DNA of 64,000 nucleotides from CABYIR01 sp038103905 (GCA_038103905.1 JAYNZW010000001.1:62001-126000), one strand, 5' to 3'; numbered from the stretch's first letter, positions 43,462-53,155 are shown. Made by a program: numbers and translations. The notes: a model not told the origin generated them from the sequence alone.

Positions 43462-44464
43462 AATTAATACTGTTTTATCGGGTGTTCAACCAACAGGTAA
43501 TCTTCATTTAGGAAACTATTTAGGGGCAATTAAAAATTTTGTAACAATGCAAAAAGATTATGATTGCTTATTCTGTGTTGTTGATTTACACGCAATAACT
43601 GTTTTTCAAGATCCAAAAGAACTTAAAAATAATACTTATGAGATTGTTGCCTCATATTTAGCATCAGGCATTGATCATAATGAAAGTATCATTTTTAATC
43701 AGAGCCAAGTTTCTTATCATGCTGAGTTATCATGGATCTTAAGTTGTGTTTGTCGAATTGGCTGGTTAAATAGAATGACTCAATTTAAAGAAAAGGCAGG
43801 CAAGGATAAGGAAAAAGCGAGTGCTGGATTATATACTTACCCAATATTAATGGCTTCAGATATATTGCTTTATAAGGCTACACATGTTCCTGTAGGAAAC
43901 GATCAAAAACAACACCTTGAATTAACAAGAGATATTGCTCAAAAATTTAATAATGATTTTAATGTCAAAAACTTTTTCCCCTTGCCAGAGCCATTTATTG
44001 ATCAAGATATTTCGAGAATTATGTCGTTGCGAGATGGATTATCTAAAATGAGCAAATCTGATATATCTGATTATTCAAGAATAAATATACAAGATGATAA
44101 AGATTTAATTATAAAAAAAATCAAAAAATCAAAAACTGCAGATACCTTAATGCCATCAAGTGTTGAAGAATTAGAGAAATTTCCTGAAGTAAAAAATTTA
44201 TTTAATTTATTTATTGGCGTTACCGACAAAAATAAAAATGAACTAATCAATTTCTATAAAGGACAGAATTTTTCTGGATTTAAATCGGATCTTGCTGATG
44301 CAATAGTTGATAAAATTTCACCAATTGGCGAAGAAATCAAAAGATTAATGAATGATAAAAAATACTTAGATAATGTATTGAGTATAGGTAATGAAAAAGC
44401 TAAGTTGAAAGCAGAAAAGACTATGTCAGAGTTATACGATATTATTGGATTTATTAGGGTATGA
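43454..44464 (+). CDS. trpS: Tryptophanyl-tRNA synthetase
   Basis: TrpS charges tRNA-Trp. The 336 residues start with SGVQPTGNLHLGNYLGAI, which contains the HIGH-like HLGN motif, and carry KMSKSD as the KMSKS motif near residue 195. VPVGNDQKQHLELTRDIA is typical of class I TrpRS. It overlaps murJ by eight bases and the next gene by four. Confidence 0.97.
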   Translation: MSKINTVLSGVQPTGNLHLGNYLGAIKNFVTMQKDYDCLFCVVDLHAITVFQDPKELKNNTYEIVASYLASGIDHNESIIFNQSQVSYHAELSWILSCVCRIGWLNRMTQFKEKAGKDKEKASAGLYTYPILMASDILLYKATHVPVGNDQKQHLELTRDIAQKFNNDFNVKNFFPLPEPFIDQDISRIMSLRDGLSKMSKSDISDYSRINIQDDKDLIIKKIKKSKTADTLMPSSVEELEKFPEVKNLFNLFIGVTDKNKNELINFYKGQNFSGFKSDLADAIVDKISPIGEEIKRLMNDKKYLDNVLSIGNEKAKLKAEKTMSELYDIIGFIRV

Positions 44465-44937
44465 ATCATAGATCAAAATTTTTAGTTATCGTTGATGGCA
44501 CAGAAGAATTAGGTGCAGCAATAAGATTTGCTGCAAAAAGAGCACTCAGCACTAAAGGGCGAGTAGTTCTCTTAAATATTATAGAGCATTCTGATCCACA
44601 ACAATGGCAATCAGTTGAAGACATTATTATTCAAGAAGCGCGTAATGAGGCTGAAGAAAAATTAAAAAAATGGTCAAATATTATAAATGATATGACAGGG
44701 ATTGTGCCTGAAATTGTCATTAAGGAAGGCGTTGCTAGCGAACAAATAATTAGCTACCTTCAAGAAGATGAACAAATAAGGTTTTTAGTTCTTGCTGCTG
44801 CTGTTGGAGAAAATCCTGGCCCTCTTGTTTCCTTACTAGCAGGTAAAAAATCTGGTGTGTTACCAGTACCTGTTGTAGTTATTCCATCTGGTATAACCAA
44901 TGATTCGATTGATGATTTAGCTTCAAGAGCTGATTAA
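44461..44937 (+). CDS. Universal stress protein, UspA family
   Basis: This 158-residue UspA-fold protein has the early KFLVIVDGTEELGAAIRFAAKRA and a late GENPGPLVSLLAGKKSG, a variant of the nucleotide-binding loop G-X2-G-X9-G(S/T). Function is unclear, as for most of the family. Its start overlaps trpS by four bases (ATGA), so it belongs to the murJ-trpS transcript. Confidence 0.87.
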   Translation: MNHRSKFLVIVDGTEELGAAIRFAAKRALSTKGRVVLLNIIEHSDPQQWQSVEDIIIQEARNEAEEKLKKWSNIINDMTGIVPEIVIKEGVASEQIISYLQEDEQIRFLVLAAAVGENPGPLVSLLAGKKSGVLPVPVVVIPSGITNDSIDDLASRAD

Positions 44938-44991
44938 AAAAGAACAAATATTTCATATATTTAATTAAAAAAAAATATCAAAACTTTAAAT

Positions 44992-45018
44992 TTTCTTTAA
45001 TCCAAATATATAAAGAAA
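44992..45018 (+). repeat. 8-base inverted repeat in the nfu leader
   Basis: TTTCTTTA (44992-44999) and TAAAGAAA (45011-45018) are perfect reverse complements with an 11-base loop, ending five bases before the nfu ATG. The right arm would contain any ribosome site. It may be an operator or a leader hairpin, but A+T richness makes chance likely. Confidence 0.3.
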
Positions 45019-45023
45019 TTATT

Positions 45024-45584
45024 ATGTTCATACAAACTGAGTCAACGCCTAACCCAAATTCTCTCAAGTTCTTGCTAGATTTAGATTTAGATAATCAATC
45101 ATTTGAATTCTCAAGTATTGAGGAATGTGGAAATTCAGACTTAGCTAAACTTCTTTTCCAGATAAATGGAATTGAAAAAGTTTTTTTTGGTCAAAATTTT
45201 ATTTCGATTAATAAAAAAAATTATGATTGGGATCAATTAAAAGCACCTATTCTAACAATTATTTCAGAGTATTTATCGTCAGGTAAAAAAATTATCACTA
45301 ATGCAGAACAAAAAAATAATACTGAGAGCATTGAATTTGATCAAAAAGACAAGATTATAGTTGATCAAATTTGTGATGTTTTAAATGCTAAAGTTAAGCC
45401 TGCTGTAGCAAAAGATGGCGGAGATGTAGATTTTAAAAAATTTAAAGATGGTGTTGTTTATTTAAATTTACAAGGCAGTTGTGCTGGTTGTCCAAGTTCA
45501 TCAATTACTTTAAAAAATGGTATTGAAAATCTTTTAAAACACTATGTAAGAGATGTAATAGGAGTTGAACAATATAATGCCTAA
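45024..45584 (+). CDS. NfuA-like iron-sulfur carrier protein
   Basis: Nfu proteins carry and deliver [4Fe-4S] clusters. The 186 residues have an N-terminal Nfu domain (FIQTESTPNPNSLKFLLD) and a C-terminal NifU domain with GSCAGCPSSSITLKNGIE, whose CxxC binds the cluster. This two-domain form is the usual alphaproteobacterial and mitochondrial type. It overlaps the next gene by eight bases. Confidence 0.94.
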   Translation: MFIQTESTPNPNSLKFLLDLDLDNQSFEFSSIEECGNSDLAKLLFQINGIEKVFFGQNFISINKKNYDWDQLKAPILTIISEYLSSGKKIITNAEQKNNTESIEFDQKDKIIVDQICDVLNAKVKPAVAKDGGDVDFKKFKDGVVYLNLQGSCAGCPSSSITLKNGIENLLKHYVRDVIGVEQYNA

Positions 45585-46569
45585 CGCTTCAGTTAATACT
45601 TCTCAATTTAAATTTTTCGCAATCTCACTTTTTTGGTTTTACATCACAATTGCATTAATCTTTATGAACCCATCTAACAATGATATGGTTAATAATTCTA
45701 TTATCTCAGATAATCCCTATATAAAAATTGTTAATGATGATAATGAAGTAAATAAAGTTACTAAGTTATACGCTTTTGATGAAAAAAAATTTTTAACGAG
45801 TGACCTTGTAAAGGTATTTAATGAAAATAATTATAATTATGAATCATTGTTAAGATATAAAAAAGTACCAAGCCTTTATATTTCAAGCCTACCAGAAGAT
45901 TTTGGGAAAATAACATCTTCATCTAAGAAAAAATCTTTATTTATAAGGTCCATACTTCCATTAATTATCAAAGAAAATAACAAAATTGAAACATTAAGTA
46001 AAAAAATTAAAATTCTTAATAAGAATTTCGAAAAAATAAACCGTAATCAAGCTTTATGGCTTAATGAAATGTTAGCTAGTTATAGAGTAAACACAAATAG
46101 TATTGATGATCTACTTGTTAAAGTAGATGTTATACCTGTATCAATCGCGTTAGGTCAAGCAGCTATTGAGTCTGGATGGGGAACATCAAGATTTGCCATG
46201 GAAGGTAATGCTCTTTATGGTCAATGGAGCTGGAAGGCTGGTAGTGGTATCGTTCCTAAAGAAAGAGATAAAAATGAAATTTATGAAATAAAATCATTTT
46301 TAAGTTTAAGTAACTCTGTTGCTTCATATATGAAAAATTTAAATTCACATCCAAACTATAAAAACTTTAGAATAAATAGAAGTTTATTAAGAGAGCATAA
46401 TATTCCGATTTCAGGATCTTATCTCTATAAGTATTTAGATAAGTATGCTGTTGATAGTAATTATTCAGATACGTTGAAAAAAATCATAGATATTAATAAA
46501 TTTGATGAACTTGAAAGTGTTGAAATCCAATTCTTGAATACTCATCCTTCTTTACTAAATCTTACTTAA
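45577..46569 (+). CDS. Glucosaminidase domain (Bax-like) protein
   Basis: This protein of about 330 residues has an N-terminal membrane anchor or signal (FKFFAISLFWFYITIALIFM) and a C-terminal glucosaminidase-type domain resembling E. coli Bax: SIALGQAAIESGWGTSRFAMEGNALYGQW, with the catalytic glutamate in AIESGWG, and SVASYMKNLNSHPNYKNFR. It probably cuts peptidoglycan in the periplasm. The ATG at 45577 is preferred over a TTG 12 bases upstream. It overlaps the convergent deacetylase gene by eight bases. Confidence 0.87.
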   Translation: MPNASVNTSQFKFFAISLFWFYITIALIFMNPSNNDMVNNSIISDNPYIKIVNDDNEVNKVTKLYAFDEKKFLTSDLVKVFNENNYNYESLLRYKKVPSLYISSLPEDFGKITSSSKKKSLFIRSILPLIIKENNKIETLSKKIKILNKNFEKINRNQALWLNEMLASYRVNTNSIDDLLVKVDVIPVSIALGQAAIESGWGTSRFAMEGNALYGQWSWKAGSGIVPKERDKNEIYEIKSFLSLSNSVASYMKNLNSHPNYKNFRINRSLLREHNIPISGSYLYKYLDKYAVDSNYSDTLKKIIDINKFDELESVEIQFLNTHPSLLNLT

Positions 46570-47587
46570 TAAGAATTTGATATCCAAACCAGTACCAATC
46601 GTCTTTAAATTTTGATGTACAATTAATTCTTTTTCGTCCCTCACTAAATTTCACATTCTTACTAAATGAAATCTTACTTTCATTCTTTATTAATTCAACT
46701 GACTCCCATTCACCTGTAATATTACCAAAGCATTGTAATCCTATCACAAGGCTCTGATTTTCAACTTCAAAGCTGAACTCAAGTGAGTTCAGATCTTCAA
46801 TAAACATATTGTTGGGTTTCAAATTTTTTATTACTAATGGCTTTAATGAAGATGAAAAAATAAATCGATTTATATCCCCAAAATTTTCATTAATAGAAAA
46901 TCTTGGTAAGTAATAAATATTTGACTGATGGGCTATTGGACCAGAATGTTGTCCAAATGCACTTTTGATATTAAGATCTTTAATAATCTTAATTACTTCT
47001 TCACTAGCTTCTCCAAATGGAAATGCAAATAATTCAGGGATAAATCCTATTTCCTCCTCAAATCTTTTTTGTGATCTAAGTATATCCTTTTTTATTTTAT
47101 CAGGATCATTGAGTGGGAGGCTCATATGAGAAGCTGTATGTTGACCTACTATACCTCCTTCAGCAATAAATTTTCTTATTTGATCCCAGCTCATATACCC
47201 TGGTATAGAAAAATCAGTCATATCAGTTGATACAAAAAGTGTAGCCGGTATATTGTTATCTCTGAATAATGGCCAACCATTTTCATAAAAAGATACGTAA
47301 GCATCATCAATTGTAAATGCGACAGAGTTTTTTTTGAATTCAATTCCTTCATTTATAAATTTAATAACATCTGACGCTCTCAAAATATTGTAATTATTAT
47401 TTTTTACCTCTAGAAGTTGAGACTCTAATTGTTTAGTATTTACATTTGTAGATGGATATTTATTGTCTCCAACTCGATGATACATAAAAACTGAAACCCC
47501 ATTATCTTCAGCAATTACAAATTCATTTGGTAATAAGAGAAATAAAGATATAAAAAAAATATATAAAAAATTTGGTTTATAAATCAT
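46562..47587 (-). CDS. Polysaccharide deacetylase family protein
   Basis: This 341-residue protein has an N-terminal hydrophobic signal, then a NodB-type domain. VSVFMYHRVGD opens it, SVAFTIDDAYVSF supplies the catalytic and metal aspartates, and VGQHTASHMSLPL the two metal histidines. The last 90 residues form a beta-rich extension without a recognised name. It probably removes acetyl groups from an envelope glycan. Its place opposite a glucosaminidase gene suggests, but does not prove, a shared wall or glycan role. Confidence 0.87.
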   Translation of the reverse strand: MIYKPNFLYIFFISLFLLLPNEFVIAEDNGVSVFMYHRVGDNKYPSTNVNTKQLESQLLEVKNNNYNILRASDVIKFINEGIEFKKNSVAFTIDDAYVSFYENGWPLFRDNNIPATLFVSTDMTDFSIPGYMSWDQIRKFIAEGGIVGQHTASHMSLPLNDPDKIKKDILRSQKRFEEEIGFIPELFAFPFGEASEEVIKIIKDLNIKSAFGQHSGPIAHQSNIYYLPRFSINENFGDINRFIFSSSLKPLVIKNLKPNNMFIEDLNSLEFSFEVENQSLVIGLQCFGNITGEWESVELIKNESKISFSKNVKFSEGRKRINCTSKFKDDWYWFGYQILIK

Positions 47588-47650
47588 AATTATTTACTAG
47601 ATTATATCATTCAATAATTATAAATTCTATTGCATTTAATAGTTTAAATA

Positions 47651-48286
47651 ATGATATTAGGAATAGATTGTTCAGAAGGTTTAAATTTAATTTTTTTTGA
47701 TAAGAAAAAAATATTTTACAAATATAAAAATAATAAAATTACCAATACATCTGAGGTTCTCGTAACTAAAGTTGAAAATAGTCTAAAAAAAATAAAAAAA
47801 AATTATAATAATATTTCTAAAATAATAATTATTAATGGTCCTGGTAGTTTTACAGGCATAAGATGTTCTGTGACATTTGCGAAAATGATGAAAATTAGTC
47901 TATCAATTCCAATTTATGGATACACAAAATTTGAGTTAGTAAATTTTTTTTTAAATTCTAAATCAAAAAATAAAAATATTAAAAAAAGTATATTTCTTTA
48001 TTACCAAGGGGAAGATTTCTTTTATACACGTTATGAAAATAATAAGTGTATTTCAAAACCTGAAATTTTAAATATTAGTAAGTATAATTTTGATAATTAT
48101 AAAAATGACTTAATTATAAGCGATAATGAACTATTTTTTGATAATCCAAAAATTAAAAAAATTATTAAAAAATATGAAACCAAAAGCATTTTCGACTATA
48201 AATTGGAAAATATCATGGAATTAGATCAATTTTATTTTCAAAAAAAATATATTCCACAACCAATATATGTTAAAAATTTCTTTTAA
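47651..48286 (+). CDS. tsaB: tRNA threonylcarbamoyladenosine biosynthesis protein TsaB
   Basis: TsaB is the scaffold partner of TsaD in making t6A37 on tRNAs that read ANN codons. The 211 residues start MILGIDCSEGLNLIFF and carry the family motif NGPGSFTGIRCSVTFAK near residue 65. The second half is unusually Lys- and Asn-rich and divergent. rimI, which often follows tsaB, is absent; fur comes after 15 bases. Confidence 0.9.
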   Translation: MILGIDCSEGLNLIFFDKKKIFYKYKNNKITNTSEVLVTKVENSLKKIKKNYNNISKIIIINGPGSFTGIRCSVTFAKMMKISLSIPIYGYTKFELVNFFLNSKSKNKNIKKSIFLYYQGEDFFYTRYENNKCISKPEILNISKYNFDNYKNDLIISDNELFFDNPKIKKIIKKYETKSIFDYKLENIMELDQFYFQKKYIPQPIYVKNFF

Positions 48287-48301
48287 TACTAATATTAATT
48301 A

Positions 48302-48715
48302 ATGATCGATTTAAAAAAAATCTGCAAGGAAAGAGGTCTAAGAATGACTGATCAAAGAAATATTATCGCAGATACTATTTCTGAAGCATCTTTAGATGGG
48401 CATCCTGATGTGAACCAGATATATCTCAAGGCTTTTGAAAAAGACAAAAATATTAGTATAGCTACAGTTTACCGAACGGTTAAGTTATTTGAGGAGTATG
48501 GCGCAATTGAAAAACATGATTTTAAAGACGGAAAAGCGAGATATGAAACAGTTACTGATATTCATCATGACCACCTAATAGATATTGACTCAGGCGAGAT
48601 CATAGAGTTTTCAAATGATGAAATTGAAGAATTGCAAATGATTATGGCAAAAAAACTTGGATACAAATTAGTTGATCATCGACTAGAGTTATATGGAAAA
48701 AAAATCAAAAAATAA
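48302..48715 (+). CDS. fur: Fur family transcriptional regulator
   Basis: This is an iron- or manganese-responsive repressor of 137 residues. An N-terminal winged helix (LRMTDQRNIIADTI, SIATVYRTVKLFEEYG) precedes the metal and dimerisation domain with IHHDHLIDIDSGEIIEF. The C-terminal CxxC structural zinc pair of E. coli Fur is missing, as in alphaproteobacterial Fur/Mur. The place after tsaB and before plsC-miaB is the usual one. Whether iron or manganese is sensed cannot be told. Confidence 0.93.
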   Translation: MIDLKKICKERGLRMTDQRNIIADTISEASLDGHPDVNQIYLKAFEKDKNISIATVYRTVKLFEEYGAIEKHDFKDGKARYETVTDIHHDHLIDIDSGEIIEFSNDEIEELQMIMAKKLGYKLVDHRLELYGKKIKK

Positions 48716-49513
48716 ATGGGAATTATAAGATTTATATTTCTAATTTGTATTATTAGTTTTCTTATTGTTTTAATTCTTCCAATTCAAATTTTCATAAACT
48801 TAACTATTTTCAAGATTAAGTATAAAGTCCCAAAATTATTTATGAAAATTGTTAGTTATGTCATTGGCTTAAGGATAAAATCAATTAAATATAAAAATGA
48901 AAATATTAGCAAATATGGAATTTTATATGTTTCAAACCATGTTTCATGGATGGATATTCTTTGTCTTGGATCCTTATTAGATGCGCAATTTATTGCAAAA
49001 AAAGAAGTTGGTGAAATGGGACTATTTGGAATTTTAGCTAAGCTAAATCATACTTTTTTTATCGATAATACGAGTCAAAAAAAGTCTTTTTCTTATAACA
49101 ATGTCATACAAGAAAAATTATTAAAAAAACAAAATTTAATTTTATTTCCTGAGGGAACTACTTCAGATGGAAACACAGTAAAAATATTTAAATCAACTTT
49201 TTTTGAGTCAACAAACTTACCTAAATATTATAATGATAAACAAAATCAATTTATTGATGTTTGTCCTATTTCTCTATGTTATCGGGATAAGAATAATTTA
49301 CCAATGGGAATTTTTTATCGAAGGTATGTCGCTTGGCAAGGAGATTATCCACTATTAAGGCTCATGAAAATTTTTTTATTATCAGGTCCAGTTTCAATTG
49401 ATGTTATAATTCATAAAGCCGTAAACTTGTCTGACTTTAAAAATAGAAAAGAACTTTCAAAATATTGTCAAAATATAATTCAAAAGACTATTACAAAAGA
49501 GCTGATGGCATAA
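48716..49513 (+). CDS. plsC: 1-acyl-sn-glycerol-3-phosphate acyltransferase
   Basis: PlsC acylates lysophosphatidic acid to phosphatidic acid at the inner membrane. The 265 residues have an N-terminal membrane segment (FIFLICIISFLIVLILP), the HX4D motif in SNHVSWMDIL and the glycerophosphate-binding FPEGTTSDG. It starts immediately after fur and its stop overlaps the miaB start as TAATG. Confidence 0.94.
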   Translation: MGIIRFIFLICIISFLIVLILPIQIFINLTIFKIKYKVPKLFMKIVSYVIGLRIKSIKYKNENISKYGILYVSNHVSWMDILCLGSLLDAQFIAKKEVGEMGLFGILAKLNHTFFIDNTSQKKSFSYNNVIQEKLLKKQNLILFPEGTTSDGNTVKIFKSTFFESTNLPKYYNDKQNQFIDVCPISLCYRDKNNLPMGIFYRRYVAWQGDYPLLRLMKIFLLSGPVSIDVIIHKAVNLSDFKNRKELSKYCQNIIQKTITKELMA

Positions 49514-50820
49514 TGAAAGAGCAATCATTTCATGTAAAGTCCTATGGATGTCAAATGAATGTCTACGATAGTGAGAAAATTACGTCTTTTTTGACAAAAG
49601 AGGGAATGATTGAAAATAATGATATTTACTCTGCCGATATCGTTATCTTTAATACTTGCAATATCAGAGAAAAAGCCGCTCAAAAAGTCTATTCTGATAT
49701 TGGTAGGGTTGCAAAAAAAAATAATGAAAAAGTTATAGCTGTTGTAGGGTGCGTAGCACAAGCAGAGAATTCTGAAATGTTCAACAGAAGTAGTGACATT
49801 GACATTATCTTAGGTCCCCAGAGCTATCATTTGCTACCTAAAATGATTAAGGATATTAAGCCCAATTTAAAACAATTAAATACAGATTTTATTATTAATG
49901 AAAAATTTGATTATTTAAGTGAAGAAAGAAAAATTAAGGGAATTTCATCTTTTGTAACAATTCAAGAAGGGTGTGATAAGTTTTGTGCATTTTGCGTTGT
50001 GCCATTTACAAGAGGACCTGAGTATTCAAGAGGTATTGATGATATTAAATCAGAGGTTTCACAATTAACCAAACAAGGAGCTAAAGAAATTATTTTACTC
50101 GGACAAAATGTAAATGCTTATCATTCAGTAATAAGTGAAAATAACAATAGATTAAGTGATCTAATTTATGAATTAAGTGAAATAAAAGATCTAAAGAGAA
50201 TAAGGTATACAACATCTCATCCAATTAATATGACTGATGACTTAATTAGGTGTCATAAGGAAAACGATAAATTAATGCCTTTTTTACATTTGCCTGTACA
50301 GTCAGGTTCCAACACTATTTTAAAAAAAATGAATAGAAAATATTCAGTTGAATTTTATAAAGAAGTCATTTCAAAATTAAAAGAGGCAAAGAATAATATT
50401 CAAATTTCATCCGATTTTATTGTAGGTTTTCCTGAAGAAACCAATAAAGAGTTTGAAGAAACCTTAAAATTAGTTGAAGAAATCAAATTTACACAATCTT
50501 ATTCGTTTATATATAGTGAAAGACCAGGGACTAAAGCAGCTTCTATTAATGATAAAGTGTCATCTCAAGAAAAAACAGAGAGGCTAAAAATACTACAATC
50601 ACAACTTCAAAGTATACAATTTAGTTATAATCAGACTTTTCAAGACCAATATGTAAAAGTTCTCGTAGAAAATAAAAGTACAAGTAATCCTGAATATTTC
50701 TTTGGAAGGTCACCATATATGCAATCAGTATATATTAAATCTAAACAACTGAATCCAGGAAATGAAATAGATGTTCAAATAAATTCTTGCAACCACAAGA
50801 GCTTATATGCTAATTTTTAA
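49513..50820 (+). CDS. miaB: tRNA-2-methylthio-N6-dimethylallyladenosine synthase MiaB
   Basis: MiaB adds the methylthio group to i6A37 of tRNA using two iron-sulfur clusters and SAM. The 435 residues have an N-terminal domain with SYGCQMNVYDSE, NTCNIREKA and VVGCVAQ (three cluster cysteines), then the radical-SAM motif EGCDKFCAFCVVPFTRG, and a C-terminal TRAM domain. I start at the ATG that overlaps the plsC stop; an in-frame TTG upstream would add 16 residues inside plsC. Confidence 0.97.
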   Translation: MKEQSFHVKSYGCQMNVYDSEKITSFLTKEGMIENNDIYSADIVIFNTCNIREKAAQKVYSDIGRVAKKNNEKVIAVVGCVAQAENSEMFNRSSDIDIILGPQSYHLLPKMIKDIKPNLKQLNTDFIINEKFDYLSEERKIKGISSFVTIQEGCDKFCAFCVVPFTRGPEYSRGIDDIKSEVSQLTKQGAKEIILLGQNVNAYHSVISENNNRLSDLIYELSEIKDLKRIRYTTSHPINMTDDLIRCHKENDKLMPFLHLPVQSGSNTILKKMNRKYSVEFYKEVISKLKEAKNNIQISSDFIVGFPEETNKEFEETLKLVEEIKFTQSYSFIYSERPGTKAASINDKVSSQEKTERLKILQSQLQSIQFSYNQTFQDQYVKVLVENKSTSNPEYFFGRSPYMQSVYIKSKQLNPGNEIDVQINSCNHKSLYANF

Positions 50821-50835
50821 TTAGGCATAATAAAC

Positions 50836-51855
50836 TTGAAAACTACAAAAATTAAATCCTCAACTGATCGTTCATTAGAGCACACCAAAGACTCAACCGT
50901 CCTTAATATCGAAAATAATTATGCGCTAGATATATTTGGTATTAACAATGAAAATTTAGATTTTATAGAACAAAAATTACCGTTGAAATTATTTCAAAAA
51001 GGCAACCAACTTCACATTAAGGGTGAAAAAAAATTTCGAAACTTATTACGTAATACTATTTTTCAAACACTTGAAGAAATTAAAAATAAAAAAATTAAAT
51101 TAGAATATAATCTTATGCAGGAGAATATTAAGATGTCATTAATTAATGAGTCAGAAAATATAAAAAAATTTGCAGTAGCAAAAACTACTAAGTGTGACAT
51201 TACAGGTAAAAGTAAAAACCAAAATGACTATTTAGAAATATTACAAAAAAAACAAATTATATTTGCTGTTGGACCCGCTGGAACTGGTAAAACTTTTTTA
51301 GCTGTAGCTGCTGCAGTATCACAGTTATTAGATGGTCAATTTGATAGAATAATTTTATCGAGACCTGCAGTTGAAGCTGGAGAAAAATTAGGATTTCTTC
51401 CTGGTGATTTGAAAGAAAAAGTAGATCCATATCTTCGTCCTTTATATGATTCCCTTAATGATCTAATGCCAGGTGATGTTGTGATTAGAAAAATGCAATC
51501 CTCAGAAATAGAAATAGCTCCTCTAGCATTTATGAGAGGAAGAACACTTAATAATTCATTTGTAATTTTAGATGAAGCTCAGAATGCAACTCATACTCAA
51601 ATTAAAATGTTTCTTACAAGGTGTGGAAAAAATTCTAGGATGGTTGTTACAGGAGATCCCTCACAGACAGATTTATCTAAAAAAAGTGACTCTGGATTAC
51701 TTAAATCAATAAAAATCCTGGAAAATATAAAAGAAATAGAAATTATTAATTTTGATAGGAGTGATATCGTTAGAGATGAGATGGTTACAAAAATAATTGA
51801 AGCCTATGATAATCATGATCAACATATAAGCGACCTATTTAGTACCAGTGAATAG
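50836..51855 (+). CDS. PhoH family ATPase
   Basis: PhoH-like proteins are P-loop ATPases thought to act on RNA. The 339 residues contain an N-terminal KH-like region, then Walker A AVGPAGTGKTFLAVAAA near residue 146, LSRPAVEAGEKLGFLPGD and Walker B FVILDEAQNAT. No ATG fits the N-terminus, so the TTG at 50836 is the likely start. It precedes ybeY after eight bases, the standard miaB-phoH-ybeY-corC-lnt order. Confidence 0.95.
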   Translation: MKTTKIKSSTDRSLEHTKDSTVLNIENNYALDIFGINNENLDFIEQKLPLKLFQKGNQLHIKGEKKFRNLLRNTIFQTLEEIKNKKIKLEYNLMQENIKMSLINESENIKKFAVAKTTKCDITGKSKNQNDYLEILQKKQIIFAVGPAGTGKTFLAVAAAVSQLLDGQFDRIILSRPAVEAGEKLGFLPGDLKEKVDPYLRPLYDSLNDLMPGDVVIRKMQSSEIEIAPLAFMRGRTLNNSFVILDEAQNATHTQIKMFLTRCGKNSRMVVTGDPSQTDLSKKSDSGLLKSIKILENIKEIEIINFDRSDIVRDEMVTKIIEAYDNHDQHISDLFSTSE

Positions 51856-51863
51856 CCATCTCA

Positions 51864-52313
51864 ATGCTTAAAATAGAAATTAATGTTGAGTATAACGAGT
51901 GGAGAAAAAGCATTCCTAAGTTCAATGAAAACATAAGGCAGGCAATTAAAAAAACTTTCAAAAGTGTTTTAAAAAAAGCAAACCCTGATTATGAATTAAG
52001 TATTCTTTTGACTTCAAGCAAAGAAATAAAGAAATTAAATAAAAAATATAGAAGAATAAACAAAATGACAAATGTACTAGCTTTTCCGATGAATGATGAA
52101 ATTTTGGAAAATAAAAAACTGCTTGGCGATATCGTTATCTCTTTAGAGGCAATTACGTATGAGGCAAAAAAATACAAAATTTCTAGAAGAAAATACTTAT
52201 GTAAGATGATTATTCATGGGCTTCTTCATCTTTTAGGGTATGATCATATAAAGGATCATGATTTTCATGAAATGAATAAGATTGAAAAAGAAGTATTCAA
52301 AAAAATTATATAA
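51864..52313 (+). CDS. ybeY: Endoribonuclease YbeY
   Basis: YbeY is a zinc-dependent RNase needed for 16S rRNA 3' maturation and ribosome quality control. The 149 residues carry NVLAFPM in the middle, GDIVISLEAI, and the zinc motif HGLLHLLGYDH near the C-terminus. It lies between phoH and corC and is followed by corC after two bases. Confidence 0.95.
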   Translation: MLKIEINVEYNEWRKSIPKFNENIRQAIKKTFKSVLKKANPDYELSILLTSSKEIKKLNKKYRRINKMTNVLAFPMNDEILENKKLLGDIVISLEAITYEAKKYKISRRKYLCKMIIHGLLHLLGYDHIKDHDFHEMNKIEKEVFKKII

Positions 52314-52315
52314 AA

Positions 52316-53143
52316 GTGAATTTCATTAGTAAAATATTTAAGCAGTTTTTATCTAAAAATATAGACGATAAAGAGTCTGTAAGAGAGAATATTGCAAATG
52401 TCCTAGACAATAAAAGTGACGCTGAAAATATTTCTAAACAGGAAAGATTAATGCTTAGAAATGTTTTAAAGATTAATGAAATCACTGCACGTGATATAAT
52501 GATACCTAGAGCAAATATTTCAGCGGTAGAGACAAATGATACGTTAGATTCAGTTTTAGATATATTTTTAAAAGAAGCTCATTCTAGAGCGCCTGTATAT
52601 GAAAAAAATTTAGATAATATAATTGGTATGGTCCATATTAAGGATTTATTAAAATATAAAATAAAGAATGGTAGTGACAAAAGTATTTTTCTTCAAAATA
52701 TTAAGAGAGAAATACTTAAAGTACCTCCTTCAATGCCAGTATTAGATTTATTAATGAAAATGCAGTTAACAAGAATTCACATGGCTGTTGTTATAGATGA
52801 ATATGGTGGAAGTGATGGACTATTAACAATTGAAGATGTAATTGAAGAGATAACAGGAGAAATTGAAGATGAGCATGACCAACAAAATATACCAATGCTT
52901 ATTAGAACTGGACAGAAGTCATTTGAAGCAAGCGCTAGAGTACAAGTTAAAGAGTTTGAAAAACTAATTAATCTTCATTTAATAGATGATGATGAAATTG
53001 ACACTTTAGGAGGATTAATTTTTTCTCTGGTAGGAAGAGTTCCTCAAAGAGGAGAAATAATTAAACATGAAAGTGGTTTGGTTTTTGAAATATTAGATGC
53101 TGATCCAAGAAAAATAAAAACATTAAAAATATTTATATCTTAA
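52316..53143 (+). CDS. CorC/HlyC family CBS-domain protein
   Basis: This 275-residue protein is the soluble form of the CorC family. Two CBS domains span about residues 55-185 (ARDIMIPRANISAV, AVVIDEYGGSDGLLTIEDV), and a C-terminal CorC_HlyC domain follows (EIDTLGGLIFSLVGRVPQRGE). Related proteins are linked to magnesium and cobalt handling. The start is GTG at 52316. It lies between ybeY and lnt as in most alphaproteobacteria. Confidence 0.93.
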   Translation: MNFISKIFKQFLSKNIDDKESVRENIANVLDNKSDAENISKQERLMLRNVLKINEITARDIMIPRANISAVETNDTLDSVLDIFLKEAHSRAPVYEKNLDNIIGMVHIKDLLKYKIKNGSDKSIFLQNIKREILKVPPSMPVLDLLMKMQLTRIHMAVVIDEYGGSDGLLTIEDVIEEITGEIEDEHDQQNIPMLIRTGQKSFEASARVQVKEFEKLINLHLIDDDEIDTLGGLIFSLVGRVPQRGEIIKHESGLVFEILDADPRKIKTLKIFIS

Positions 53144-53155
53144 TAGTAAAAATAG

